Assembly: GCF_003217475.1 (NCBI RefSeq)
Contig: NZ_QJSP01000001.1
Span: 186,001 to 250,000, forward strand
DNA: 64,000 bases
Source: Williamsia limnetica
GTDB lineage: Bacteria; Actinomycetota; Actinomycetes; Mycobacteriales; Mycobacteriaceae
Reading direction: 5' to 3'
The notes below the pieces were generated by a model. The model had not been told where the DNA came from. It searched no databases and saw only the letters and a program-made list of their open reading frames with translations. This document shows positions 50,779-58,775 of the stretch, piece by piece (position 1 is the first letter of the stretch; each line of letters begins with the position of its first letter). The position numbers and the translations under genes were made by a program.

Positions 50779-51645
50779 TCAAAGCACGCGCAGGTGTCGG
50801 TCTGCCTCCTGTATGCGGTGCAGGGCAAGATTGTCGAGCGCGTTCTGCGACTGCGCGTTTGCCGCGCGGTAAATGATCAGCCGCAGGTCGGGATCGCCCA
50901 GGGGGTTGAGGACGTCGAACGACACGGTCAGATCGCCCACCGCAGGATGCCGCATCGGTTTGTCGCCGCGAGCGCGGACCGCGACGGCGCGTGAGCGCCA
51001 GTAGCCGGCGAACTCGGCACTGCCCTGTTCGAGTTCGTTGATGAGGTGGGCGAGTTCGATGTCGGTGGCGTGCGCGGCCCACGCCGCGCGTAGGTCGGCC
51101 ACCGCCCCCAGGACCACATCCTCCCGGCCTCGATAAAACCCGTCGAATCGCGGGTCGAGAAAACACATGCGCAGGACGTTGCGCGAACGTGCGGGTTGTT
51201 CATCGAGGTCGAGAAGCAGGGCGGCCATGACCTCGTTCCACGCCAGGATGTCGAGTCGATAGTTGACGATCATCGCCGGACGCGGATAGATATCGTCGAC
51301 GAGTTGGACCAAGCTGGCCGGCACGAGCGGCACGGTGTCGCGTTGGGGCACGCGGTGTCCGGCCAAGGTCAGCAGGTATGCGCGTTGATCGTTGTCTAGG
51401 TGCAGAGCCGCGCAGAGGGCTTCGGCCACCTGTACAGAGGGCCTGGCATCGCGGGCCTGCTCTAGACGGGTCAAGTAGTCGACGCTGACTCCGGCCAGCG
51501 CCGCGACCTCTTCGCGGCGAAGCCCCGGTGTGCGCGACGCCCCGATGCGCGGAGCCAACCCCACGTCGACGGGCTGGAGCGCTTCGCGGCGGCGACGCAG
51601 CAACGCCGCCAGTTCCTGCCGGGCCACCGGCGATGTGGTGCTCAC
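50779..51645 (-). CDS. XRE/MmyB-like helix-turn-helix regulator
   Basis: 288 residues. N-terminal HTH (LRREEVAALAGVSVDYLTRLEQARDARPSVQVAEALCAAL), then the MmyB-like ligand-binding domain (DDIYPRPAMIVNYRLDILAWNEVMAALL; FLDPRFDGFYRGREDVVLGAVADLRAAWAAHATD). MmyB-like regulators sense small ligands, fatty acids or antibiotics. It is divergent from an aldo/keto reductase, a very common neighbour, which is its likely target. Confidence 0.9.
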   Translation of the reverse strand: MSTTSPVARQELAALLRRRREALQPVDVGLAPRIGASRTPGLRREEVAALAGVSVDYLTRLEQARDARPSVQVAEALCAALHLDNDQRAYLLTLAGHRVPQRDTVPLVPASLVQLVDDIYPRPAMIVNYRLDILAWNEVMAALLLDLDEQPARSRNVLRMCFLDPRFDGFYRGREDVVLGAVADLRAAWAAHATDIELAHLINELEQGSAEFAGYWRSRAVAVRARGDKPMRHPAVGDLTVSFDVLNPLGDPDLRLIIYRAANAQSQNALDNLALHRIQEADRHLRVL

Positions 51646-51797
51646 GAGTCCACGCTATGCCGGTTGGCAGAAATTATCCTGGTACGCCCTGACCCAGGAT
51701 GACTTCGGCCTACCTGCCGACGCCCACGTCGGGCACCGTCAACGAGAGACGACGCAATGGCTGTCGGCGCTAACAAACACACCGCAGGGAGCATTCA

Positions 51798-52871
51798 GTG
51801 ACAAGACTCGATGACTATCGACTACTGGGACGGTCCGGACTACGGGTCTCGCCACTGTCGTTGGGGGCCATGACTTTCGGTGACGCATGGGGGTGGGGAG
51901 CCGACAAAGCGTCCGCCCGCCAGATTTTCGACACTTATTTGGAGGCGGGGGGCAATATGATCGACACCGCCAACATTTACACAGACGGCCAATCCGAGCA
52001 GTATCTCGGTGAGTTCCTCCGATCCCGCCGCGAATCGGTGGTGGTGGCGACCAAATACTCAGGCACACGCAACCCCGGCGATCCCAACGCCGGAGGCGCC
52101 CATCGCAAAAGTCTCGTCGCCTCGGTAGAAGCAAGCCTGCGCAACCTGCGCACCGACTATATCGATCTGCTCTACGTCCACGCCTGGGATGGTCTGACCT
52201 CCGGCGATGAGGTCATCGCAGCCTTGAATGATCTGGTGCGCAGCGGCAAGGTCCTCTACCTCGGCATATCGGACACACCGGCGTGGCAGGTCGCGAAGAT
52301 GGCAACCATCGCCGAACTACGCGGCTGGGCGCCGTTGTCCGCGCTGCAAGTCGAGTACAGCCTGATAGAACGCACCACCGAGCGGGACCTGATCCCGATG
52401 GCCGCCGAACTCGGTCTGGCAGTGGTGCCCTGGGCGCCGCTGGGCGGGGGCGTCCTCACCGGCAAATACACCTCCGCCGACCTCACCGCACCGCCGGCTG
52501 ATCGCGCCGGTGGCACACGTCGAGACCACGCGAAGGTCAATGGCACCCTCACTGAACGCGGCCTGCACATCGCCGAGGCCGTTGTCTCGGTCGCCGGCGA
52601 ACTGGGAGTGCGCCCGGCCCAGGTCGCTCTGGCCTGGACGCTCCACAACCCGGCAGTGGTGAGCTCGCTGATCGGTGCCCGAACACTGCACCAGTTGCAC
52701 GAAAATCTCGCGGCCCTAGACATCGACCTCGATTCTGAGCACATCGACCAGCTCGATCGGATCAGTGCAATCGAGCACGGTTTTCCGCACGAGTTCCTGA
52801 CCAGGCCGATGGTGCGCGGCGTCGTTCACGGCCACACCACCACCCGCCTACGACCCACCGTGCGATGGTGA
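51798..52871 (+). CDS. Aldo/keto reductase
   Basis: 357 residues, TIM barrel AKR. Motifs: catalytic Asp in MIDTANIYTDGQSE (Tyr at the AKR active-site position), VVVATKYSGTRNPGDPNAGG, DLLYVHAWDGLTSGDEVIAALNDLVRSGKVLYLGISD with His, and NAD(P)-binding PAQVALAWTLHNPAVVSSLIGARTLHQL. The GTG start begins 20 bp after a long non-coding stretch. Divergent from the MmyB-like regulator. It reduces carbonyl compounds with NADPH; specific substrate unknown. Confidence 0.9.
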   Translation: MTRLDDYRLLGRSGLRVSPLSLGAMTFGDAWGWGADKASARQIFDTYLEAGGNMIDTANIYTDGQSEQYLGEFLRSRRESVVVATKYSGTRNPGDPNAGGAHRKSLVASVEASLRNLRTDYIDLLYVHAWDGLTSGDEVIAALNDLVRSGKVLYLGISDTPAWQVAKMATIAELRGWAPLSALQVEYSLIERTTERDLIPMAAELGLAVVPWAPLGGGVLTGKYTSADLTAPPADRAGGTRRDHAKVNGTLTERGLHIAEAVVSVAGELGVRPAQVALAWTLHNPAVVSSLIGARTLHQLHENLAALDIDLDSEHIDQLDRISAIEHGFPHEFLTRPMVRGVVHGHTTTRLRPTVRW

Positions 52872-52988
52872 CCAAATGGGATTCACGGCGTTGTTCACAC
52901 CGATGATCGGTGGACTGATGATCGCGGTCGGGGGTTTCGTTGCTTGCTAGCAGGAGTCGCGAATGATGGAGCGACCCGCTGGCTCCGA

Positions 52989-53747
52989 TCAGCTAGCGCC
53001 GGTGGTGCGCACGGTGTACGGCCGGCCGAATTGTGTGGAGACACCGGGCGAGTACAGCACCGAGTCGGGTGGCCGGTTGGAGACGTTCGGAAGTCCTGCT
53101 GCGCCGACGAGTTGGTCGTTGCAGTGGGTGACCGTACCGTCTGACAGTTCCCAGCGCCGATGCACATTCGGTACGTAGAGAAGTCGCCCTGCAAGCGATG
53201 TGTGTAAACCCCAACGCGCCGTGAGGAACACGGCGAGCGCGTCGTCGGACATGTCCCGCGATCCACGAACCACCCCGAACTCCGTTGTGGTGCCGCGGAG
53301 TGGTGGCGCCAAGCGCGAACTTCGGTAGGAGATCGCCGATCGGTCGTCAGCGATTGCCATGGATGCCCAGCGGTATGGAACACCAAGGAGGTTGGTGCCC
53401 AGGACTACAGCGAGTCGACTCGCTTCGAGTGAGCGGAATACGACGCCACGTCGGCCATCTGAGTCCGTCGAATACAGCCGAACATTGATCTCAGGAAATG
53501 TGCCTAGATAGGGAACAGGACGCCGGTATCCCAGGCCGGCGCCCACCATGCGGAACCCGATCAGCCCAACCCACGACGAGCCGTCGAACTCATCAGGGAT
53601 ACAGCCGTGGGGCAACAGCGGAGCAACAAGGTCGCCGGAGACGCGCCAGTGCAAGAACACAAGCCGTTCCCAGCGTTGGTCCATGACAATCGGGCGCGGT
53701 AGGAGAGGAGGCCTCGGCCAGAGTCGTCGTCCACCATCGCAGTCCAT
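52989..53747 (-). CDS. DUF2071 family protein
   Basis: 252 residues from ATG 53747. DUF2071 pattern: QRWERLVFLHWRVSGDLVAPLLPHG, DGSSWVGLIGFRMVGAGLGYRRPVPYLGTFPEINVRLYSTDSDGRRGVVFRSLEASRLAVV, RWGLHTSLAGRLLYVPN. A beta-rich cytoplasmic protein without known function, common in actinobacteria. Single gene. Alternative starts exist upstream but have no supporting ribosome site. Confidence 0.8.
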   Translation of the reverse strand: MDCDGGRRLWPRPPLLPRPIVMDQRWERLVFLHWRVSGDLVAPLLPHGCIPDEFDGSSWVGLIGFRMVGAGLGYRRPVPYLGTFPEINVRLYSTDSDGRRGVVFRSLEASRLAVVLGTNLLGVPYRWASMAIADDRSAISYRSSRLAPPLRGTTTEFGVVRGSRDMSDDALAVFLTARWGLHTSLAGRLLYVPNVHRRWELSDGTVTHCNDQLVGAAGLPNVSNRPPDSVLYSPGVSTQFGRPYTVRTTGAS

Positions 53748-53871
53748 GTCATGAACGATAGGCGCGATGGCCCGGGGTATCCGGTGCAGTACGCAGAGGT
53801 CCACTTGCAACCCTGCATGGTCAGGAATAGTGGAGCCGCATGCTCGAGTGCAGGCCGGCTCTACGGCCTGT

Positions 53872-54789
53872 TCATTGTCCGCCCCCGACGCTTGGCCACT
53901 GAGCGGTGATGGACCGCGGCGTCAGCCGCTTCTCATCGGACCCGTCGGGGTTCATGGAGCCGAGCTCAGCCCGACTCGGGATGGCTATATCTGTGACGAG
54001 CTCGCCGGTTTCCGTGGTGGCCCGGGTGTAGATGATGCGCGATCCATCGGGCGTGAATACCGGATGTATTGCGTAGGTGTCAGTGAGCTGCCTGATCTCA
54101 CCGCCCGTGGTGGGCATCGAATAGATTTCCGATCCATTGTTTCCGCCGCGGTTGCTAGAGAAGACGAGGGTCGATCCGTCGGGGGAGTAGGCAGGATCAG
54201 CATTCCAGAATTGGTCGCGCAAGACGACTTTCGATTCTCCGCCTGTCGTTGGTGCCTCGACGAGGTACCCGGCGACGTTGAAGATCACGCGTGAACCGTC
54301 TGGAGAAAATGCCGGTTCGGAGGCCCCGTCGTTCTGCGCGATGACACGCACATCAGAACCGTCGCTGTTCATGACGTGGATGGAGCCATTGCTCGTGAAC
54401 GCGATCACAGAACCGTCCGGCGAGAAGACCGGTTGGTAGCCGCCGTCGCGAATAGTCTTCGACTTGCCTGACTTCAGGTCGACGAGTTCGATGACCGTGC
54501 CGCCCCGGGTGTACGCGAGTTGTTCGCCGGACGGGGACAGTGCGGGGAAGTTCGCGTATCTCATGTCGGTGTCATCGCCCAATGTCGGGGTGATCTGGCG
54601 TAGGCCACTGCCGTCCACGTCTGCCACGAATACCTGGCCCCACCCGTCGTCGAAGGCGATGAGAACCGGTGTTGGCGCTGGCCGTGCGTCGTCCGAGCAG
54701 GATGTCAGGACCACGAGCGCGGCGATGACAACGGGCACTATCCGGGAGAACCGCACCGGGTGATGATCGCAGATACTGAGCATCAGCAC
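53872..54789 (-). CDS. TolB-like WD40-like propeller lipoprotein
   Basis: 305 residues. Lipoprotein signal LTSC with Cys31. Six to seven propeller repeats are visible: each ends in the PDGSxIxFTS or FSPDGSRVIF pattern (YANFPALSPSGEQLAYT, PVFSPDGSVIAFT, PAFSPDGSRVIFN, PAYSPDGSTLVFSS, PVFTPDGSRIIYT). It is a periplasm-like, membrane-anchored beta-propeller of unknown ligand. The 5' neighbour is the paralogue B membrane protein, divergent. Confidence 0.8.
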   Translation of the reverse strand: MLMLSICDHHPVRFSRIVPVVIAALVVLTSCSDDARPAPTPVLIAFDDGWGQVFVADVDGSGLRQITPTLGDDTDMRYANFPALSPSGEQLAYTRGGTVIELVDLKSGKSKTIRDGGYQPVFSPDGSVIAFTSNGSIHVMNSDGSDVRVIAQNDGASEPAFSPDGSRVIFNVAGYLVEAPTTGGESKVVLRDQFWNADPAYSPDGSTLVFSSNRGGNNGSEIYSMPTTGGEIRQLTDTYAIHPVFTPDGSRIIYTRATTETGELVTDIAIPSRAELGSMNPDGSDEKRLTPRSITAQWPSVGGGQ

Positions 54790-54979
54790 GGTCGAACCAA
54801 GACGTCTTCATAGCGATTTGGCTGCGGCCTTTGTTGGCGTTTGCGTGCGCTCTTCACATCAGGAAAGCCCCAATGCGCGTCCTTCAAACAGGTGAACATG
54901 TCCACCCGACTAGGTTCGATGCGGCCAGTACCTCTGTGAGACAGTATTTTTGAAGTTTCGCGTCGAAGGGGGACAGGCG

Positions 54980-55342
54980 ATGCCCTATATGGGTTTGATC
55001 GTGCTTGTAGTGATGATTGCGGCATTGATCGACATTGTCGGCAGTGAGGCCGGTATTCGAGGTCTGCCGCGGTGGGGATGGCTGCTGTTGGTCATAGTGC
55101 TGCCGTTGGTGGGGTCGATTGTCTGGTTCGTGGCCGGCCGGCCGGTCGCAGGTGGTCATCGGCATCCGTCGGGTTCGGGCCGGGCGAGTGCGTTGGGGTT
55201 TCCCGAGTATGACGAACCGGGCCGATTCGAGCCGGCAGATCCCGCGGCCGATGCTGAGTTCTTGCGGCAGGTGCGTGAACGAGCCGACGAACAACGCCGA
55301 CAGGCAGAGCTGCAACGTCGACGCCGAGAGCAGGACGGTTGA
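54980..55342 (+). CDS. PLDc_N-domain small membrane protein (paralogue B)
   Basis: 120 residues from ATG 54980 with GGGGGACAG before it. Two helices: LIVLVVMIAALIDIV and WGWLLLVIVLPLVGSIVWFVAGR; then the tail FPEYDEPGRFEPADP and AADAEFLRQVRERADEQRR, nearly the same as paralogue A (45336-45758). It precedes a four-helix membrane protein by six bases, so both are probably translated together. Confidence 0.75.
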   Translation: MPYMGLIVLVVMIAALIDIVGSEAGIRGLPRWGWLLLVIVLPLVGSIVWFVAGRPVAGGHRHPSGSGRASALGFPEYDEPGRFEPADPAADAEFLRQVRERADEQRRQAELQRRRREQDG

Positions 55343-55348
55343 GTTGCG

Positions 55349-55846
55349 GTGACTGAGCCCGGTCATGCTCGAACGGTGGGCGATGCGGCGTGGTGGGTCT
55401 TCATCGTCGCCAGCCTGATCGCGGGAGGCGTGACATGGCTCGCCGGTGAGCGTTATGTGCAGTTCGTGCCCCCTTCGGCCGTCATGAGTGGTTCCGATAT
55501 GGCGTACTCGGGTTCGTACTCCAGCTTCGTCGGTGTGGCCATAACGGAGGCTTCCACGGGGGACGGGACCACCAGCTGGTGGCTGAACCCGGCGTTCTAC
55601 TCTTTGGCCGCGTTCGTCGTCGTGGTTGCGGCTTCCTTGTGGGAAGCCTGTACCTACCGGGATGTGGTCACGGCTGCGGCAACTGTCACCGTCCCCTTCG
55701 CTGCGCTCGTGGTCCTGGGACTGGCCACACCGGGTGTCATCGTCGATCAAGACCTGACTCCGGTAGCGACGTTGGCGCTGGCAATCGTGGCTGCAGGGAT
55801 ACGGGGATTGTGGAAGCGAACACTCCCGTCGACGAGCATGCAATAA
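55349..55846 (+). CDS. Hypothetical membrane protein next to paralogue B
   Basis: 165 residues; four hydrophobic segments (about 15-33; 81-97; 108-125; 136-152) separated by a Ser/Gly-rich outside loop (GSDMAYSGSYSSFVGVAITEASTGDGTTSWW). GTG start six bases after the stop of paralogue B. Not recognised; presumably a partner of the PLDc_N protein in the membrane. Confidence 0.6.
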   Translation: MTEPGHARTVGDAAWWVFIVASLIAGGVTWLAGERYVQFVPPSAVMSGSDMAYSGSYSSFVGVAITEASTGDGTTSWWLNPAFYSLAAFVVVVAASLWEACTYRDVVTAAATVTVPFAALVVLGLATPGVIVDQDLTPVATLALAIVAAGIRGLWKRTLPSTSMQ

Positions 55847-55882
55847 CCGGCGCACCACGGTGGCTGTGCGATTTGCCGCGCA

Positions 55883-56320
55883 CTAGTCGTAGAGGACTGC
55901 ACCGCCGCGGCGTCGTAGCGCGTCCAGCCCGGCGCGGAACTGACGAAGGTACTCGGGAGAATGCCCGACCCAGTCGGTCATCTCCCCAACGATCTTCACC
56001 GGCTGGGCGCTCCGATAGGAGTGAGTCGGATTGCCGGGAATTTTCTTGTCGGTGACATTCGGGTCGTCTTCGACGTCGTCGTTGGGCTCCACGATGTAGA
56101 CGCGGCAGGCTCCATCGCCCACCGCCATTTCTGCGGCCAGCACCGCGCCATCCAACACCTTTGTCATGTAGACGTAGTTCGAGATGTGATCGGCGCGGTA
56201 ATTGGAGCGATGACCGGGCACGAGTAAGTCACTTACCTGAAGATCGGCCTTGGTGCCGTGGAAGTAGTTCCCTGACTCGTGCACCAAAAAGCGTTCTGGC
56301 GTGTCTGCCATATCTGCCAT
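55883..56320 (-). CDS. arr: Rifampin ADP-ribosyltransferase (Arr)
   Basis: 145 residues, full length for Arr enzymes. The NAD-binding and active-site region is intact: FHGTKADLQVSDLL with His21, SNYVYMTK with the conserved Tyr, and the YIVEPNDDVEDDPNVTDKKIPGNPTHSYRSAQPVKIVGEMTDWVGH core. Arr transfers ADP-ribose from NAD+ to the C23 hydroxyl of rifamycins and is a chromosomal determinant in several mycobacteria. GGAGGGG lies seven bases before the ATG. Intrinsic rifampin inactivation is predicted. Confidence 0.9.
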   Translation of the reverse strand: MADMADTPERFLVHESGNYFHGTKADLQVSDLLVPGHRSNYRADHISNYVYMTKVLDGAVLAAEMAVGDGACRVYIVEPNDDVEDDPNVTDKKIPGNPTHSYRSAQPVKIVGEMTDWVGHSPEYLRQFRAGLDALRRRGGAVLYD

Positions 56321-56464
56321 CGAAAACCCCTCCGCATGTCGGTTGCCGGGTGATTGTGCACGACGTCCGGGGTCTTGCGGCAAGCCCCCGGCCCCGCGAT
56401 ATCATCAAACGGGAACTGGCAGTACGGACGATCGAGCCAGGCGGCGCGCCATTGGACTGTTCAG

Positions 56465-56611
56465 ATGAATGAGACACCTCCTTCACCCGAGAACCGCTGT
56501 AAAGTCGCGGGAACCGGCGCCTTTGTTGCGGTCGTCATCGTGATCGCAGTGCTGGTAGTGGTTCTTGCGGTGCCAGCCTTCATCGTCGTTGCCTATCTCG
56601 TTGCGCTCTGA
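56465..56611 (+). CDS. Small single-pass membrane peptide
   Basis: 48 residues from ATG 56465: a short hydrophilic start with CKVAGTG and one long hydrophobic helix (AFVAVVIVIAVLVVVLAVPAFIVVAYLVAL). Weak ribosome site; divergent from arr. It may be a real small protein, but could be a chance frame in a promoter region. Confidence 0.35.
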   Translation: MNETPPSPENRCKVAGTGAFVAVVIVIAVLVVVLAVPAFIVVAYLVAL

Positions 56612-56714
56612 GCGCGGCAGGCAGCTCAGTATTTCCCGACGCCTGTCAGCGATTGCCCGATCGCCGTCCCGCTACTGGTTGAGGCAGCTTCATGTGGGAC
56701 GACTTCGCGGGGGA

Positions 56715-57374
56715 TCAGTTTTGGCCCTGCTGCAACGCTGCTGTTACTGCGGTGTACATGGTGGTCTTGATTGCTCCCAACGTGTCCGGGCTTTTCCCGA
56801 TGATGGGTGACAGTCGGCCGATTGCGGCGTCCACGACGTCGGCTTCTGGCGCGGTGTCGTCGACGATGCCGACGGTCAGTGCTTCTGGGCCACCATATCG
56901 ATGGCCGGTCGTCATGGCAGTGACTGCCGTCTGGGGGCTCAGCTTTGCTTGGATGAGGGCCGCCATTCCAGGCGTGAAGGGAATGTTGATGTCGACTTCG
57001 GGGAAACAGAAGTAGCCGCGGTCGTCTCGCATCACCCGATAGTCGTGGGCGGTCGCAAGCATGGCTGCGGCGCCAAAGGCATGACCGTTGATCGCCGCCA
57101 CCGTAGGCAATGGGAAGGTCAAGATCCGGTTGAACAGCGCGTGTACCTGATCGACGTACCATTCGGCGCGGTCACCGTGTGCCAGAAGCCAGTCGAGGTC
57201 CAGTCCGTTGGAGTAGAACTTTCCCGTTGCGGTGGTGATGAGTCCTTGGGCGTCGGTGTGAGCGGCGGTCAGGTGTGTATTGACTGTCTCGAGCCAGTCC
57301 GGTGAGAACCTGTTTTCGTCGTCGCCGAAGTTCAGTACGGCGATCTTGTCGTGGTACTCAAGGGTTGCGGTCAT
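56715..57374 (-). CDS. Enoyl-CoA hydratase/isomerase-like (crotonase fold) protein
   Basis: 219 residues, short for the crotonase family. The oxyanion-hole regions are ATGKFYSNGLDLDWLL and INGHAFGAAAMLA, and the active-site loop FPEVDINIPFTPGMAAL; the usual catalytic Glu pair is only partly present. The gene has four-helix-bundle style C-terminal trimerisation residues. It overlaps no gene but follows the TetR gene by 16 bp, and both probably share the operator upstream of the TetR gene. Confidence 0.8.
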   Translation of the reverse strand: MTATLEYHDKIAVLNFGDDENRFSPDWLETVNTHLTAAHTDAQGLITTATGKFYSNGLDLDWLLAHGDRAEWYVDQVHALFNRILTFPLPTVAAINGHAFGAAAMLATAHDYRVMRDDRGYFCFPEVDINIPFTPGMAALIQAKLSPQTAVTAMTTGHRYGGPEALTVGIVDDTAPEADVVDAAIGRLSPIIGKSPDTLGAIKTTMYTAVTAALQQGQN

Positions 57375-57390
57375 AGGACGTCCTTTCACT

Positions 57391-58026
57391 TCACTTTCTG
57401 GTTGATCTGGCGGTAGGCGGAGAAACGGTCAACACTGCTCGCACGGCGGCGGCGAGTCGTTCTCGTGCCAGGGAATCGTGAGTGTCTTTGTGACGCAACA
57501 GCAAAGCGGATGGCAGTTCGACGACGCAGTCTCGGATGACCGCAACCGCGAGTCGGTCGGCACGGTTCCACATCACCTGAGACAGTTGGATGAGTAGGTC
57601 GCCCAAGGTCTTGTCGAGCAAGCGCAGATCCTCGGCTATGTCGGCCGGAATGTCGCCGGAACCCAGGAGTTCCTCACGTCGCACGGTGAGGAGAAACCGT
57701 GCCGAGATAGGGTGCTCAATCGAGAACAGGGCAGGGGTATCGGCGGCCGCGACCACCGCCTCGACCGCGCTCTCGCGGCCAGAGCCCTCGGCTAGTGCTC
57801 GGTCAACCGAGTCGCGTTGCAGCGCGAGAAACTGTCCGGCCGCACGCAACCACACCCGCCCAACCAACCCGGTCCGTGACCCAAAAGCGTTGTATATAGC
57901 GCCATTTGATACCGCGGTGGCCTCAGAGAGCGCGCGTATGGTGACAGCGGCCGGCCCTGCATCGACAGCCAGCTTTTCGGCGACATCCAACAGGTGGTCG
58001 TGATCGTGAACGCGGGGGCGTGCCAT
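57391..58026 (-). CDS. TetR-family regulator of the crotonase-like gene
   Basis: 211 residues from ATG 58026. HTH at about 8-55 (HDHDHLLDVAEKLAVDAGPAAVTIRALSEATAVSNGAIYNAFGSR), and a TetR_C-type helical domain. It is encoded immediately upstream of the enoyl-CoA hydratase-like gene on one strand. A perfect 6-bp inverted repeat lies 14 bp upstream of its start, the likely autoregulatory operator. Confidence 0.85.
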   Translation of the reverse strand: MARPRVHDHDHLLDVAEKLAVDAGPAAVTIRALSEATAVSNGAIYNAFGSRTGLVGRVWLRAAGQFLALQRDSVDRALAEGSGRESAVEAVVAAADTPALFSIEHPISARFLLTVRREELLGSGDIPADIAEDLRLLDKTLGDLLIQLSQVMWNRADRLAVAVIRDCVVELPSALLLRHKDTHDSLARERLAAAVRAVLTVSPPTARSTRK

Positions 58027-58039
58027 GGAGCCACCATAA

Positions 58040-58055
58040 CAGAGCGCTTGCTCTG
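58040..58055. promoter_or_regulatory. TetR operator CAGAGC-N4-GCTCTG
   Basis: CAGAGC (58040-58045) and GCTCTG (58050-58055) are perfect arms around GCTT, located 13 bp upstream of the TetR ATG and between the two divergent TetR genes. It is unlike the GTAACAGCTGTTAC sites 60 bp away, so each regulator has its own site. Confidence 0.55.
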
Positions 58056-58110
58056 AAACCCACACCCAAGCGGTTTGGACCCGCAAGACGCCCTCCCGAT
58101 ACGGGGCCGC

Positions 58111-58128
58111 TCGTAACAGCTGTTACGA
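58111..58128. promoter_or_regulatory. Perfect 18-bp palindrome (TetR operator, copy 1)
   Basis: TCGTAACAGCTGTTACGA is fully symmetrical. The 14-bp core GTAACAGCTGTTAC recurs at 58134, 21 bp later, exactly two helical turns. Located 36 bp upstream of the GTG start of the second TetR gene. Confidence 0.75.
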
Positions 58129-58131
58129 TCT

Positions 58132-58149
58132 TTGTAACAGCTGTTACGA
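58132..58149. promoter_or_regulatory. Second copy of the TetR operator
   Basis: TTGTAACAGCTGTTACGA contains the same 14-bp core as copy 1, with one outer mismatch. It ends 15 bp before the GTG chosen for the regulator, so bound repressor would cover the translation initiation region. Confidence 0.75.
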
Positions 58150-58163
58150 GCGTGAGACGGGAG

Positions 58164-58775
58164 GTGAGTGAACTGGCCGCCAAAGTGAACGACGCGCGAG
58201 GCCGTATCTCCCGTGCAGTGTGGGACACGGTCGCGGAACTAGGAATCGAAGCGACGACCGTGCGTGCCGTCGCGGACCGCGCCGACTGCACCACTGGCCT
58301 GATCATGCACCGGTTCGGCTCTCGGTCGGCCATGCTGGTCCATGCGCGACAGATGCTCTTCGAGCGCACCTCAGCGCGGGCCGACAGCGTCGCCGAAGCA
58401 AGGGCCACCTCTGCGGCCGAGCGTCTTTTCGCCATCGCTTGTACAGCGCTGCCGCTTGACGATGAACGCATCGTAGAAGCCCGGATCTGGACAGGCTTCG
58501 CGGCAGCCTCCATCGCCGATGCCGACCTGCGAGAGCTGCACGTGCACAACACGCGGCAGTGGCTCGCTCGCATCACGAACCTTGTCGCCGGTCTCGATTC
58601 GGACGTCACCGATGCCGACGCCACCGAGTACGCCCAACAGATCATTGCCGTCGTCGAGGGCGCCGCAGTCCTGGCGGTGCTCGACGACACAATGTATCCG
58701 CCGGCACGGCAGAAACGGCTGCTACACCAGACGATCACCGACGTGGTCAACCGGATCGGGAGTGACCGGCTGTGA
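58164..58775 (+). CDS. TetR-family regulator with tandem operators
   Basis: 203 residues from GTG 58164 (GTG 58152 is possible; both lack a clear Shine-Dalgarno, so a leaderless start is conceivable). HTH: ARGRISRAVWDTVAELGIEATTVRAVADRADCTTGLIMHRFGSRSAML; the C-terminal domain is the TetR_C_6/BetI-like type (HNTRQWLARI, LVAGLDSDVTDADATEYAQQIIAVVEG). It overlaps the membrane protein gene by four bases, so the operon regulator-membrane protein-acetyltransferase is autoregulated through two identical palindromes. Confidence 0.8.
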   Translation: MSELAAKVNDARGRISRAVWDTVAELGIEATTVRAVADRADCTTGLIMHRFGSRSAMLVHARQMLFERTSARADSVAEARATSAAERLFAIACTALPLDDERIVEARIWTGFAAASIADADLRELHVHNTRQWLARITNLVAGLDSDVTDADATEYAQQIIAVVEGAAVLAVLDDTMYPPARQKRLLHQTITDVVNRIGSDRL

